A stretch of DNA of 64,000 nucleotides from Bradyrhizobium agreste (GTDB lineage: Bacteria > Pseudomonadota > Alphaproteobacteria > Rhizobiales > Xanthobacteraceae): assembly GCF_016031625.1 (NCBI RefSeq), contig NZ_JACCHP010000007.1, positions 415,482 through 479,481 on the forward strand. Direction: 5' to 3'. The notes under the pieces are model-generated. The model was not told where the DNA came from. It searched no databases and saw only the letters and a list, made by a program, of their open reading frames with translations. This document shows, one piece after another, positions 50,288 through 59,695 of the stretch. Both the position numbers and the translations under genes were made by a program. The stretch's first letter is position 1. The number at the start of each line of letters is the position of its first letter.

Positions 50288-50297
50288 TGACGACTTG

Positions 50298-50993
50298 ATG
50301 TTCGAGATCTCTCCCGCCGAATGGACGGCGATCCTGCTTTCGCTCAGGGTCGCCGTCATCGCCACGCTGGTCGCGACGCCGTTCGGCATTGCGCTGGCAT
50401 GGCTGCTCGCGCGGCGTGATTTCTGGGGCAAGTCGGTGCTCGACGCCGTGGTGCACCTGCCCCTGGTGCTGCCGCCCGTGGTCACCGGCTATCTCCTGCT
50501 GCTCAGCTTCGGCCGCCGCGGTCTCGTCGGCGGCTTTCTCGCGGATTATCTCGGCATCGTCTTCGCGTTCCGCTGGACCGGTGCTGCGCTCGCCTGTGGC
50601 GTGATGGCGTTTCCGCTTTTGGTGCGGCCGATGCGGCTCTCGATCGAGGCGATCGACCGCCGGCTCGAGCAGGCCGCGGAGACGCTCGGCGCAGCGCCGT
50701 GGAAAGTGTTCTTCACGGTGACGCTGCCCTTGGCGCTGCCAGGCGTGCTCGCCGGCATGGTGCTGGGCTTTGCCAAGGCGATCGGCGAGTTCGGCGCCAC
50801 CATTACCTTCGTCTCCAACATTCCAGGCGAGACCCAGACGATTTCGTCGGCGATCTATTCCCTGATCCAGACGCCCGACGGCGACGCCGCCGCGGGCCGG
50901 CTCGTGATCGTCTCGATCGCGCTCGCGATCGGCGCGCTGATCGCGGCCGAATGGTTCGCCCGCCGTGCCACGCAGCGCCTGCACGGGAATTGA
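50298..50993 (+). CDS. modB: Molybdate ABC transporter permease
   Basis: Inner-membrane permease of 231 residues with five hydrophobic helices and the EAA-loop AAETLGAAPWKVFFTVTLPL...AIGEFGATITF, diagnostic of ModB. The ATG at 50298 follows an in-frame TTG. It ends 2 bases before modC starts. Confidence 0.95.
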   Translation: MFEISPAEWTAILLSLRVAVIATLVATPFGIALAWLLARRDFWGKSVLDAVVHLPLVLPPVVTGYLLLLSFGRRGLVGGFLADYLGIVFAFRWTGAALACGVMAFPLLVRPMRLSIEAIDRRLEQAAETLGAAPWKVFFTVTLPLALPGVLAGMVLGFAKAIGEFGATITFVSNIPGETQTISSAIYSLIQTPDGDAAAGRLVIVSIALAIGALIAAEWFARRATQRLHGN

Positions 50994-50995
50994 CC

Positions 50996-51658
50996 ATGCT
51001 GCGCGTCGACGTCGAAAAACAGCTCGGCGACTTCTCGCTGTCCGCATCCTTCAGCAGCGAGGGGCGCGTCATCGGCCTGTTCGGCGCCTCGGGCGCCGGC
51101 AAGAGCTCGCTGGTCAACATGATCGCCGGCCTGCTGCGGCCCGATCGCGGCACCATCGCGATCGATGGCGAGACCGTCGACGACACTGCCGCCGGCATTC
51201 ACGTCCCCACTTACCGCCGCCGCATCGGCTATGTGTTCCAGGATGCGCGGCTGTTTCCGCATCTGAGCGTGGCGCAGAATCTCGACTACGGGCGGCGCAT
51301 GAACGGACTTGCGCCCGATCCGGCACAGCACAAGCGCATCATCGACCTGCTCGACATCGGCGCGCTGCAGGATCGCCGTCCCGGCAAGCTGTCCGGCGGC
51401 GAGCGCCAGCGCGTCGCGCTCGGCCGCGCGCTGCTGTCGAAGCCGCGCCTGCTGCTGCTCGACGAGCCGCTCGGCGCGCTCGACGAGGGCCGCAAGCTCG
51501 AGATCCTGCCCTACCTGGTGCGGCTGCGCGACGAGGCCAATGTGCCGATGGTCTATGTCAGCCACGACGTCGCCGAGCTGCGCCAGCTCGCGACACAGAT
51601 CGTGATGCTGAAGCAGGGACGGGTGACGAGTCTCGGCGGGGTGAAGGTGCTGACGTAG
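50996..51658 (+). CDS. modC: Molybdate ABC transporter ATPase, short form without TOBE domain
   Basis: ATPase of 220 residues. Walker A is GASGAGKSSLVN, Q-loop YVFQDARLFPHLSVAQN, signature LSGGERQRVALGRA, Walker B LLLDEPLGALD and the H-loop VSHD. The protein stops just after the ATPase core (ending LGGVKVLT), whereas ModC proteins usually carry a C-terminal Mop/TOBE domain of over 100 residues. No downstream frame continues it; the repeat at 51698 follows at once. Confidence 0.93.
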   Translation: MLRVDVEKQLGDFSLSASFSSEGRVIGLFGASGAGKSSLVNMIAGLLRPDRGTIAIDGETVDDTAAGIHVPTYRRRIGYVFQDARLFPHLSVAQNLDYGRRMNGLAPDPAQHKRIIDLLDIGALQDRRPGKLSGGERQRVALGRALLSKPRLLLLDEPLGALDEGRKLEILPYLVRLRDEANVPMVYVSHDVAELRQLATQIVMLKQGRVTSLGGVKVLT

Positions 51659-51697
51659 CGGACCGTTTCGCGGCGTCGATAGGGCGGAGCGGATTTC

Positions 51698-51811
51698 GTG
51701 CCCCGGACGCGACGCAGCACGAAGTGATGCGGCGCAGAGCCGGGGCCCACATCCATCATGGGTCCCGGCTCTGCGCCGCAACGCTTGCGCGTTGCAGCGC
51801 GTCCGGGACAC
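51698..51811. repeat. Palindromic intergenic repeat (GTGCCCCGGACGC type)
   Basis: Ends pair GTGCCCCGGACGC with GCGTCCGGGACAC. The centre is a long hairpin: GCGGCGCAGAGCCGGGGCCC against GGGTCCCGGCTCTGCGCCGC with one mismatch. It is related to the element at 26164 and lies between the convergent modC and antiporter genes. Confidence 0.85.
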
Positions 51812-51821
51812 GAGAGCCTCC

Positions 51822-53615
51822 CTACACCCCCGCCACCGAGGACCACAGCTCCGCGAGCTTCTTTCGCACCGTCTGGGTGCGTGTCAGCGGCGGCGGTGTC
51901 TCGTCCTCCTCCGGCAGGCGCAGGCCGACGATGTTGACGCGGCCACCGGAGATGCTGCGGGCGACCAGCACGATCTCGTCCAGCGCGAGCTCGGCGCCCT
52001 CTTTCGGCGCGCGGTCGAGATGGACGTCGAAATAATCGGCGAGCGTGAGCTTGCTCTCGTCCTCGCTCACCTTGACGCCATAGATCCCGGCGAGCTCGGC
52101 GAGCGTGTGCTCAGCCGATACCATGAAGTCGCCGAGCAGATGCGGATCGGGCGCGGTGCTCGGCTGCATGTCCACGAAGAAGCGGTCGAGCGACTCGGCT
52201 TTTTCCGGCGGGGCCAGCAGATAGATGTAATCGCCCGGCGCGATCGGATCGGCTTCCGTCGGCGTCAGGATGTTCTCGTTGCGGATGACGAGCGTCGGCT
52301 TGGACCAGGACGGGATCAGGCCGCGGCGGAAATACAGGCTCTTGGGCCGCACCGGATAGCCGACCAGCTGTTGCTCGAGCTGGCCGGGCAGATCGAGCTC
52401 GACGCGGCGGGGGCCGCGCTCGGTGCGCGGCAGCGCCACGTGCAGCCTGCGCGCGGCCGGCGCCAGGGTCCAGCCTTGCAGCAGAAGCGAGATGATGACC
52501 ACGACGAAGGCGACGTCGAAATAGAGATAGGCCTTGGACTGCCCGACCAGCATCGGGATCGAGGCCAGGAAGATCGCGACCGCACCGCGCAGCCCCGTCC
52601 AGGCGATGAAGATCTTCTCACGCCAGTTGAAGCGGAACGGCGAAAGGCAGACGAACACCGCGAGCGGGCGCGCCACCAGCATCAAGACCAGCGCGACGGC
52701 GACCGCCGGCAGCACGCTGGCACCCAACCGGCTCGGCGAGACCAGAAGGCCGAGCAGCACGAACATCACGATCTGCGCCAGCCAGGTCGCGGCGTCGAGG
52801 AACGTCACCACCGAATTATGCGCGCGGGTCGGCCGGTTGCCGATGATGATGCCGGCGAGATAGACGGCGAGAAAGCCGGAGGCGTGCATGATCTGCGAGC
52901 CGCCGAAGATCACGAGCGCGCCCGTGGTCACGAAGGGCGCATGCAGGCCCTGTGGCAGGGCGACCTTGTTGAGCGCGATGACGACGAGGCGGCCGCCGAT
53001 GACGCCGACGACGGCGCCCAGCGCCGCCTCCAGCACGAACTCCATCAGCACGTGGCCGGGCGAGCTGGTACCGACCGAGATGTATTCCACCAGCATCAAG
53101 GTGAGGAAGATCGCGAAGGGATCGTTGGTGCCGGACTCCGCCTCCAGCGTCGCGCCGACGCGCGGGCGCAGACGCAGGCCCTGGGTGTGCACCAGGAGGA
53201 ACACGGCGGCCGCGTCGGTCGAGGCCACCACCGCCCCGACCAGCAGCGACTCCGACCAGTTGAGGTCGAGCGTGTATTTGGCGAAGGGCGCCGTCACCAG
53301 CGCGGTCAGCAGCACGCCGACGGTCGCGAGCACCACGGACGGCGCAAGCACGGTGCGGATGCTGGCAAAGCGCGTGCGCAAACCGCCGTCGAACAGGATC
53401 AGGGCGAGCGCGACGGAGCCGACCAGATAGGTGGTGCGGACGTCGTCGAACTGGAGCCGACCGGGGCCGGAATCGCCGGCGAGCATGCCGATGACAAGGA
53501 AGACGAGCAGCAAGGGCGCGCCGAAGCGCAGCGCAAGCAGGCTCGAGAGGATGCCGGCCATGACGAGGACGGCGCCGAGTAATATGGCGAGACTGACGGA
53601 GTCGAGGGAAGCCAT
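51822..53615 (-). CDS. Potassium/proton antiporter, CPA1 (NhaP2/CvrA-like)
   Basis: Inner-membrane cation/proton exchanger of 597 residues. About twelve helices fill residues 1-395, with the ion-site region GAVVASTDAAAVF and the transport-core GTNDPFAIFL. A cytosolic TrkA-C/RCK-like domain follows (about 410-490, NENILTPTEADPIAPGDYIYLLAPP), then a CorC/HlyC-like domain (about 510-590), the domain order of NhaP2. Nucleotide or ion gating through the C-terminus is expected. Confidence 0.93.
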   Translation of the reverse strand: MASLDSVSLAILLGAVLVMAGILSSLLALRFGAPLLLVFLVIGMLAGDSGPGRLQFDDVRTTYLVGSVALALILFDGGLRTRFASIRTVLAPSVVLATVGVLLTALVTAPFAKYTLDLNWSESLLVGAVVASTDAAAVFLLVHTQGLRLRPRVGATLEAESGTNDPFAIFLTLMLVEYISVGTSSPGHVLMEFVLEAALGAVVGVIGGRLVVIALNKVALPQGLHAPFVTTGALVIFGGSQIMHASGFLAVYLAGIIIGNRPTRAHNSVVTFLDAATWLAQIVMFVLLGLLVSPSRLGASVLPAVAVALVLMLVARPLAVFVCLSPFRFNWREKIFIAWTGLRGAVAIFLASIPMLVGQSKAYLYFDVAFVVVIISLLLQGWTLAPAARRLHVALPRTERGPRRVELDLPGQLEQQLVGYPVRPKSLYFRRGLIPSWSKPTLVIRNENILTPTEADPIAPGDYIYLLAPPEKAESLDRFFVDMQPSTAPDPHLLGDFMVSAEHTLAELAGIYGVKVSEDESKLTLADYFDVHLDRAPKEGAELALDEIVLVARSISGGRVNIVGLRLPEEDETPPPLTRTQTVRKKLAELWSSVAGV

Positions 53616-53805
53616 CCACCTTCCGGATAAAAAAACGCTGGAATTTCATCCTTATCGTCGGCGGACTCGCGCGCCAACCGATTTTCGCGCTTCGCGGCAA
53701 TCTGCCCGCATTTTACGGCCTTAACGCGCATCACGTCACGGTGTATCGATGGCCCGGCCGCGCCCGCCCTCGAATCAATTCCTGCCCGCTTGCCGACGAG
53801 ACCCG

Positions 53806-54984
53806 ATGGACATGGACCTCAAAGACTTCATGGAGTTCGTGCAGACCACCGCACGCAGCGTCGGGGCGGAAATCTCCTCACCCTGGTTCTACCTGCAATT
53901 CGGCCTCATCCTGACCGCGGCCGGCATCGCCTATGCCGCCGAGGCCGCCATTCGCAGCCGCGTCGACCTGACCTCGCTGGCGATGCGCTGGCCGCTGCCG
54001 CTCCGGCATTTCGTTCGGGTCATGGTCGCCAGCGCCTCGACGGCGGTGTTCACGCTGCTCGTGATCGTCTCGCGCGTGGCGATGTATCACGCGACCTGGC
54101 CGAGCCGCTCCTATCTCCTGATGGTCGCAGCCAAGCTGGGCTTCGCCTGGCTGGTGATCCGGCTCGTGACCTCGGTGCTGCGCAATGCCTTCATCGTCAA
54201 GCTGGTGTCGATCACGGCCTGGTTCGTCGCCGCGCTCTCCATCGTCGGCCAGCTCGACGCGACGGTCGACCTGTTGGATTCCTTCGCGATCGTGCTCGGC
54301 GGCCTCAGGCTGACCCCGCTTCTGGCGCTCAAGGCCGGCGCGCTGCTGCTGATCGCGCTCTGGCTCACCAACATCGCCAGCAATTTCGCCGAGAGCCGGA
54401 TCAATTCGACCACCGATCTGACGCCGTCGGTGCAGGTGCTGCTGGTCAAGATCATCCCGGGCATCATCCTGCTCGCCGACAAATCGGTGAAGCCCGGCGA
54501 TCTCGTCACCATCGGCGACAATACCGGCCGCATCAGCGCGATGAAGACGCGCTATATTTCCGTCGCTGCCGGCGACGGGCGCGAATTCCTGGTGCCGAAC
54601 GAGGATCTGGTGACGCAGAAGGTCGTCAACTGGACCTATACCGACAAGAACACGCTGGTGAAGATCGCCTTCGGCACCAATTACGACGCCGACCCGAAAT
54701 TGGTCTGCAAGCTTGCGGCCGAGACCGCGGAAGCCCATCCCCGCGCGCAGAAGGGCAAGCCGCCGACCTGCCTCCTGACCGAGTTCGCGGAAGCCGGGAT
54801 GAAGTTCTCGCTGACCTTCTGGATCGCCGATCCCGACGGCATGGACAAGGTCAAGAGCGACGTGATGCTGGAGCTGTGGGACGCCTTCAAGCGCGAGGGC
54901 ATCCGGGTTCCCTATCCCGTCCGCGAAATCCGCATCCGCGGCGGCGCCCTGCCGGTGGAAACCGCCGTAGAAGTCCCGAATTAG
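53806..54984 (+). CDS. MscS-family mechanosensitive channel homologue with internal loss of the pore helix
   Basis: Protein of 392 residues with about five N-terminal membrane helices and the MscS beta domain (SVKPGDLVTIGDNTGRISAMKTRYI, EFLVPNEDLVTQKVVNW) plus the C-terminal alpha/beta region. Between them, where the family has a pore-lining TM3 of GALGVGIGFGLQ type ending SNFISG, the protein reads SVQVLLVKIIPGIILLADKS. About 45-50 residues appear to be missing in frame at residues 216-219. The frame is otherwise intact. A functional channel is doubtful. Starts at 53806 or 53812. Confidence 0.88.
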   Translation: MDMDLKDFMEFVQTTARSVGAEISSPWFYLQFGLILTAAGIAYAAEAAIRSRVDLTSLAMRWPLPLRHFVRVMVASASTAVFTLLVIVSRVAMYHATWPSRSYLLMVAAKLGFAWLVIRLVTSVLRNAFIVKLVSITAWFVAALSIVGQLDATVDLLDSFAIVLGGLRLTPLLALKAGALLLIALWLTNIASNFAESRINSTTDLTPSVQVLLVKIIPGIILLADKSVKPGDLVTIGDNTGRISAMKTRYISVAAGDGREFLVPNEDLVTQKVVNWTYTDKNTLVKIAFGTNYDADPKLVCKLAAETAEAHPRAQKGKPPTCLLTEFAEAGMKFSLTFWIADPDGMDKVKSDVMLELWDAFKREGIRVPYPVREIRIRGGALPVETAVEVPN

Positions 54985-55105
54985 GACGTTTTCGCACCAA
55001 AGGAGCCGCATCGTCGGCTTGCATGAAGGCCGCCAATCATTAAATTGGGGCGTGAAATCAAGCCTTTCCACCGACATCGAGATCAGCCGAAAAGACCGCA
55101 CATTC

Positions 55106-55924
55106 ATGAGCTACGTCGAAGCCACCGAGACCTCCCTGCGCAAGACCGGACAGATCAAGCTGCACGGGCCGGCCGCCTTTGCCGGCATGCGCAAGGCGGG
55201 CGCGCTGGTGGCCAAGTGCCTGGACGAGCTCACCGACATCGTCGGGCCCGGCGTGCCGACCTCTAGAATCGACGACTTCGTCCGCGACTTCGCCTTCAGC
55301 CACGGTTCCTATCCGGCGACGCTGATGTATCGCGGCTACCGCTACTCGACCTGTACCTCGCTCAACCACGTGGTCTGCCACGGCATGCCCGGCGACCGCC
55401 CGCTGAAGGAAGGCGACATCGTCAATATCGACGTCACCTTCATCGTCGACGGCTGGTATGGCGATTCCAGCCGGATGTATGCGATCGGCCCGATCGCCCG
55501 CAAGGCGGAGCGGCTGATCGAGGTGACCTATGAAGCGATGATGCGCGGCATCGCCGCGGTGAAGCCCGGCGCCACCACCGGCGACATCGGCCACGCCATC
55601 CAGAGCTTCGTCGAGCCGCAGGGCATGAGCGTGGTGCGCGATTTCTGCGGCCATGGTCTGGGACGCATGTTCCACGACGAGCCGAACATCATCCATATCG
55701 GCCGGCCCGGCGAAGGCGTGCAGCTCAAGCCCGGCATGTTCTTCACCATCGAGCCGATGATCAATCTCGGCAAGCCGCATGTGAAGATCCTCTCCGACGG
55801 CTGGACCGCGGTCACCCGCGACCGCTCGCTGTCGGCGCAGTTCGAGCACTCGGTCGGCGTCACCGCGACGGGCGTGGAGATTTTCACGCTGTCGGAGCGG
55901 CACGGCGAGAAGCAGATCGGGTGA
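55106..55924 (+). CDS. map: Methionine aminopeptidase, type I
   Basis: Removes the initiator methionine from new proteins. At 272 residues it has the expected length. The metal/catalytic residues are visible: His in VVCHGMPGD, Asp in NIDVTFIVDG and DSS, His in CGHGLGRMFH, Glu in FFTIEPM and Glu in AQFEHSVGVT. The ATG at 55106 (MSYVEATET) is the usual start. radC follows. Confidence 0.97.
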   Translation: MSYVEATETSLRKTGQIKLHGPAAFAGMRKAGALVAKCLDELTDIVGPGVPTSRIDDFVRDFAFSHGSYPATLMYRGYRYSTCTSLNHVVCHGMPGDRPLKEGDIVNIDVTFIVDGWYGDSSRMYAIGPIARKAERLIEVTYEAMMRGIAAVKPGATTGDIGHAIQSFVEPQGMSVVRDFCGHGLGRMFHDEPNIIHIGRPGEGVQLKPGMFFTIEPMINLGKPHVKILSDGWTAVTRDRSLSAQFEHSVGVTATGVEIFTLSERHGEKQIG

Positions 55925-56007
55925 TCTGGGGCGCCGTCGTATGACGCGCAACTGCTGCCGCAATTGACGGTTGCAAAAACGCTGGTCCCCGGCAATGCTG
56001 GCGGCCG

Positions 56008-56721
56008 ATGCCCGCCAAGCCTGACCACGACAAGAGCAAGCCCGAAGACGCGCCGCACTACCTCGGCCATCGCGAGCGGCTGCGTGAGCGCTTCTACAGC
56101 GCGGGCGCGGATGCGCTCAGCGATTACGAGCTGCTCGAGATGGCCCTGTTTGCCGCGCTGCCGCGCCGCGACACCAAGCCGCTCGCCAAGCTGCTGATCA
56201 AGACCTTCGGCTCGTTCGCCGAGGTCGTGCATGCGCCGGTGGCGCGCCTGCGCGAGGTCGAGGGTGTCGGCGAGTCCGCGATCAACCAGCTCAAGCTGAT
56301 CGCCGCGGCGGCGCATCGCGTCGCCAAGGGCGAGGTCAACAGCCGCAACGCACTGTCGTCCTGGAACGAGGTGATCGCCTATTGCCGCACCAGCATGGCG
56401 TTCGCCGACAAGGAGCAATTCCGCCTGCTGTTCCTGGACAAGCGCAACCAGCTGATCGCCGACGAGGTGCAGCAGACCGGCACGGTCGACCACACGCCGG
56501 TCTATCCGCGCGAGGTGATCAAGCGGGCGCTGGAATTATCGGCGACCGCGCTGATCCTGGTGCACAATCACCCCTCAGGCGATCCCTCGCCGTCGCAGGC
56601 CGACATCCAGATGACGAAGGCGATCATCGATATCGCAAAGCCGCTGGGGATTGCCGTGCACGATCACATCATCGTGGGTAGAAGCGGGCATGCGAGCTTG
56701 AGGGGGCTGCGGTTGATCTAG
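56008..56721 (+). CDS. radC: RadC/DUF2466 JAB-domain protein
   Basis: A 237-residue RadC-family protein. N-terminal HhH region: [27 protein letters not shown]-terminal JAMM-type metal motif [17 protein letters not shown], with [17 protein letters not shown] upstream. Despite the name it is not proven in DNA repair. It lies 83 bases after map, a common alphaproteobacterial order. Confidence 0.95.
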   Translation: MPAKPDHDKSKPEDAPHYLGHRERLRERFYSAGADALSDYELLEMALFAALPRRDTKPLAKLLIKTFGSFAEVVHAPVARLREVEGVGESAINQLKLIAAAAHRVAKGEVNSRNALSSWNEVIAYCRTSMAFADKEQFRLLFLDKRNQLIADEVQQTGTVDHTPVYPREVIKRALELSATALILVHNHPSGDPSPSQADIQMTKAIIDIAKPLGIAVHDHIIVGRSGHASLRGLRLI

Positions 56722-56726
56722 GCCAA

Positions 56727-57431
56727 TCAGAACGCCTGGTTCTGGGCGGCTTTCAAGTGGTCTTCCGCGGCTGTGATGCCGGCGAATGCCTTGAGCGTCA
56801 GAGCAGTCGGTTGCGGCTTCCATTCGGCAACCAGTTTCTCGGCCTTCTCGAGCTCCGGCTTGGACAACATGGAAGCCATCTCGTTGACATTCTTGGCCGG
56901 CGCCACCTTCGAGAGCTTGAAATAGGCATACGACAGAGACAGATCCCTCGGCGTGCCCTTTCCTGCAGAATATGCCCGGGACAGGCTGAAGAGGGCGCCA
57001 GGGAGGCCCTGGTCGCCTGCCAGCTTCCACCATTTCAGCGCTTCTTCCGAGTTCCCTTGCCGGTCATACATGAGAGCGACATCGTGCTGAGCACGCGCGT
57101 AACCGGCCTTGGCGGAAACAAGCTTGTACTTCAATGCCTGATCCGGATCCGTTGCGACGACGCCCACGCCTTGCCCGTCATAATAACAGCCGAGCTTGTA
57201 GGCTCCGAGCGGATCGTTGGCCGCAGCCGATTTTTGAAACCATTCGAATGCCTGGCTGCGATCCTGCTGTGTGCCGATGCCGTTATTGTGCATCATGCCG
57301 ACATGATATTGCGCCTCCGCATCTCCGCGATTGGCAAGCGCCACCATCGCATTGAAGGTGCGGGTGTCATTCGCGCCGGCGGGCGTCGCGACAAGCAGAA
57401 GGCACAAAAAGGGCAGGGCAACGAATTTCAT
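56727..57431 (-). CDS. Secreted Sel1-repeat protein
   Basis: A 234-residue protein with signal peptide (ends ATPAGAND) and four Sel1-like repeats, e.g. AEAQYHVGMMHNNGIGTQQD, PLGAYKLGCYYDGQGVG, ARAQHDVALMYDRQGN and PGALFSLSRAYSAGKGTPRD. Sel1 proteins form adaptor superhelices in the periplasm or cell surface. No partner is obvious. It converges on radC. Confidence 0.87.
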   Translation of the reverse strand: MKFVALPFLCLLLVATPAGANDTRTFNAMVALANRGDAEAQYHVGMMHNNGIGTQQDRSQAFEWFQKSAAANDPLGAYKLGCYYDGQGVGVVATDPDQALKYKLVSAKAGYARAQHDVALMYDRQGNSEEALKWWKLAGDQGLPGALFSLSRAYSAGKGTPRDLSLSYAYFKLSKVAPAKNVNEMASMLSKPELEKAEKLVAEWKPQPTALTLKAFAGITAAEDHLKAAQNQAF

Positions 57432-57535
57432 GTCAAAGCCCGATCGAGTTTGAACCATTCCGTCTTGGTCGCTCGAGACGGAGAAAAAGTTCGAAATCCG
57501 ACGGATTCCAAAATCAGCGATTTTTGGCCATCCCG

Positions 57536-57910
57536 TCAGGGCTCCACCCAGCGCTGCACCGCCTCGACGGTGTCGGCCGGCGTGGTGTTGAAGCAGATCG
57601 CGGCGTCCGGCGCCAAACGGTGAATGAGGTTGAGCACCTTCTCGAACAGCAGCAGGCGCTCCCTGGGCTCGCGCAGGCCGGCGCCGATCACGATGCAGTC
57701 GAAGCGCTCATCGCGCAGCGCGGCCACCACACCGGCTTCGGCTGTGGCATCGAGATCGATCAGGCAGCTCGTGACCTCGAAGCCGAGATCGCGCAGGCGC
57801 AACAGCTGCGCCTCGATGTAGTCGCGCACGAGCTCCGGCGTCAGCTGCGGGAATGCGCCGTAATCGGCATTGCCGGGTTCGATGCCGATCGCAAGGACGC
57901 GCTTGGCCAT
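57536..57910 (-). CDS. Conserved hypothetical protein, Rossmann-like
   Basis: A 124-residue cytoplasmic protein beginning MAKRVLAIGIEPGNADYGAF with alternating strands and helices (VTSCLIDLDA, FDCIVIGAGLREPRER, DAAICFNTTPADTVEAVQRW). I recall similar uncharacterised proteins in Bradyrhizobiaceae, but no function is assigned. It stands alone between the Sel1 and Inh genes. Confidence 0.7.
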   Translation of the reverse strand: MAKRVLAIGIEPGNADYGAFPQLTPELVRDYIEAQLLRLRDLGFEVTSCLIDLDATAEAGVVAALRDERFDCIVIGAGLREPRERLLLFEKVLNLIHRLAPDAAICFNTTPADTVEAVQRWVEP

Positions 57911-58013
57911 GCGGGATCTCCCAACGAAATCACCTCGTCCGTCAACGAGATGCCCGGTCTGCAGGTTCCGCTCTCGCGCGGCGTCCTCAAGGCGGCGACG
58001 AATGTCGCCAGAC

Positions 58014-58706
58014 CTACTGGCGCAGCATGATCAGGGGATCGGCGGTGTCGGGGACGCGGCGCCATTGCGCGTTGTCGTCGGCCTCGAACTGCCAGGCTTC
58101 GCCTGACTTCGACATCAGGATGATCTGGCCGCGCTCAAGCCGCCATTGCGTCGGGTTGAACTGCGCGATCGCAGCATCGCATCTCGGCTTGAGGAAGACC
58201 TGGAAATTGTCCGGCCCCGCTTCGGTGTTGGTCAGCGTCAGCCCGCACACCGGCTGGCCGTTGCCGCGCACCATCGACCAGTCGCCGATCATCTGGTCCA
58301 TTGACTTGGCCATCGAGCGCGCCGCGGCGAGGTCCTGCAGAATGTAGACGCCCTCGCCCTGGCGCAGGCCCTCGAAGATGCCGGCCTCGACCTCGGTGAA
58401 GTCGATCACGGCTTCGCCGGTCGCATCCTGCAGGCGCACGATGTCGAGGCCCTTCACGCTCCAGGCGACGATGTCCTTGGTGAAGGGCAGCGCGGTCTTG
58501 CAGGCCGGCTCCAGCTCCAGCTTGAAACCCTGGCCTGCAGCGTCACCCTTGAGCGTGACGACGCAGGTCTTGCTGCGCTCGGTGGTCGAGAGCTCCCATT
58601 GTCCGGGCATCTGCTTCTTCAGGCTCGTCGCATCCTGCGCTTGCGCAGGGCTCATCGCGGCAAGACATGCCACGATGGCGAATGCGAGAACCCGGAGAAT
58701 TCTCAT
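58014..58706 (-). CDS. Secreted protein with two AprI/Inh-like domains
   Basis: A 230-residue exported protein (signal ends SPAQAQDA). Two similar beta-barrel units are seen: the first, about 33-112, with GQWELSTTERSKTCVVTL and LELEPAC, the second, about 138-222, with GDWSMVRGNGQPVCGLTL and VFLKPRC. Each keeps a Cys pair, as in the AprI/Inh metalloprotease-inhibitor and Omp19 family. Its start overlaps the stop of the dehydrogenase gene by one base (TGATG), so it is the last gene of that operon. Confidence 0.85.
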   Translation of the reverse strand: MRILRVLAFAIVACLAAMSPAQAQDATSLKKQMPGQWELSTTERSKTCVVTLKGDAAGQGFKLELEPACKTALPFTKDIVAWSVKGLDIVRLQDATGEAVIDFTEVEAGIFEGLRQGEGVYILQDLAAARSMAKSMDQMIGDWSMVRGNGQPVCGLTLTNTEAGPDNFQVFLKPRCDAAIAQFNPTQWRLERGQIILMSKSGEAWQFEADDNAQWRRVPDTADPLIMLRQ

Positions 58707-59695
58707 CAGCGCCCCCTAAACGGCGTTTCCGCAACCGGCGTCAGTGGCGCCTTGCCGGCGAACCAGGCCTTGATATTGTCGACCACGAGCTGGTCCATGG
58801 CGTTGCGCGTCACCACCGAGGCCGAGCCGATATGCGGCAGCAGCACGACGTTCTGCATGGACTTGAGCTCGTCGGGAACGTTCGGCTCGGCCGCGAACAC
58901 GTCGAGGCCGGCGGCGAGAATGGTGCCGGACTTCAGCGCCTGGATCAGCGCGGGCTCGTCGACCACCGAGCCGCGGGCGACGTTGACCAGCACGCCGCGC
59001 GGACCGAGCGCCTTCAGCACCTCGGCATTGATCATCTTTTCGGTCGAGGCGCCGCCGGGCACGATCACAACAAGCGTGTCGACGGCTTTCGCCATCTCGA
59101 TCAGGTCAGGGTAGTGCTTGTAGGCGACGTCCTTGGAGGGGTTGCGCGAGTGATAGACCACCGGCACCAGCGAGGCATCGAGCCGGCGCGCGATGGCTTG
59201 GCCGATCCGGCCCATGCCGACGATGCCGACCTTGCGGTCGCGCAGCGAGCCGACGCTGAGCGGATAGTTCTGGGTCTGCCAGAGCCCGGAGCGGACATAG
59301 CGGTCGGCCTTGATGAACTCGCGCAAGGTCGAGATCAGAAGGCCCATCGCGACGTCGGCGACCTCCTCAGTCAAGACGTCGGGCGTGTTGGTGACGATGA
59401 TGTCGTGCTCGGCGGCATATTTGGCGTCGATGTGGTCGTAGCCGACGCCGAAGCTCGCCACCATCTCCAGCTTCGGCAGCTGCGACAGCGAATCCTTGTC
59501 CGCGCGCACGGTGTGGTAGGTCACCGCGACGCCGCGAATCCTGTCGCGGACCGCGGGCGTCAGCCGCTCGAGATCACCGCGCGTCTCCGCCTTGTGCACG
59601 ACGAAATGATCGGAAAAGCCGTTCTCGAGGATCGGCCGCACCGGCCCATAGATCAGAAGGTCGATCTTTTCGGACGAAATCGAACCGGCAGCCAT
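58706..59695 (-). CDS. D-isomer 2-hydroxyacid dehydrogenase (GhrB/HPR-like)
   Basis: NAD(P)H-dependent enzyme of 329 residues that reduces glyoxylate, hydroxypyruvate or related keto acids. The cofactor motif is VGIVGMGRIGQAIARRL. Catalytic residues are Arg in VNVARGSVVDE, Glu in AAEPNVP and His in LLPHIGSAS. Its ATG overlaps the permease stop by one base, placing it in the ABC operon, so its substrate may relate to the transported compound. Confidence 0.92.
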   Translation of the reverse strand: MAAGSISSEKIDLLIYGPVRPILENGFSDHFVVHKAETRGDLERLTPAVRDRIRGVAVTYHTVRADKDSLSQLPKLEMVASFGVGYDHIDAKYAAEHDIIVTNTPDVLTEEVADVAMGLLISTLREFIKADRYVRSGLWQTQNYPLSVGSLRDRKVGIVGMGRIGQAIARRLDASLVPVVYHSRNPSKDVAYKHYPDLIEMAKAVDTLVVIVPGGASTEKMINAEVLKALGPRGVLVNVARGSVVDEPALIQALKSGTILAAGLDVFAAEPNVPDELKSMQNVVLLPHIGSASVVTRNAMDQLVVDNIKAWFAGKAPLTPVAETPFRGR

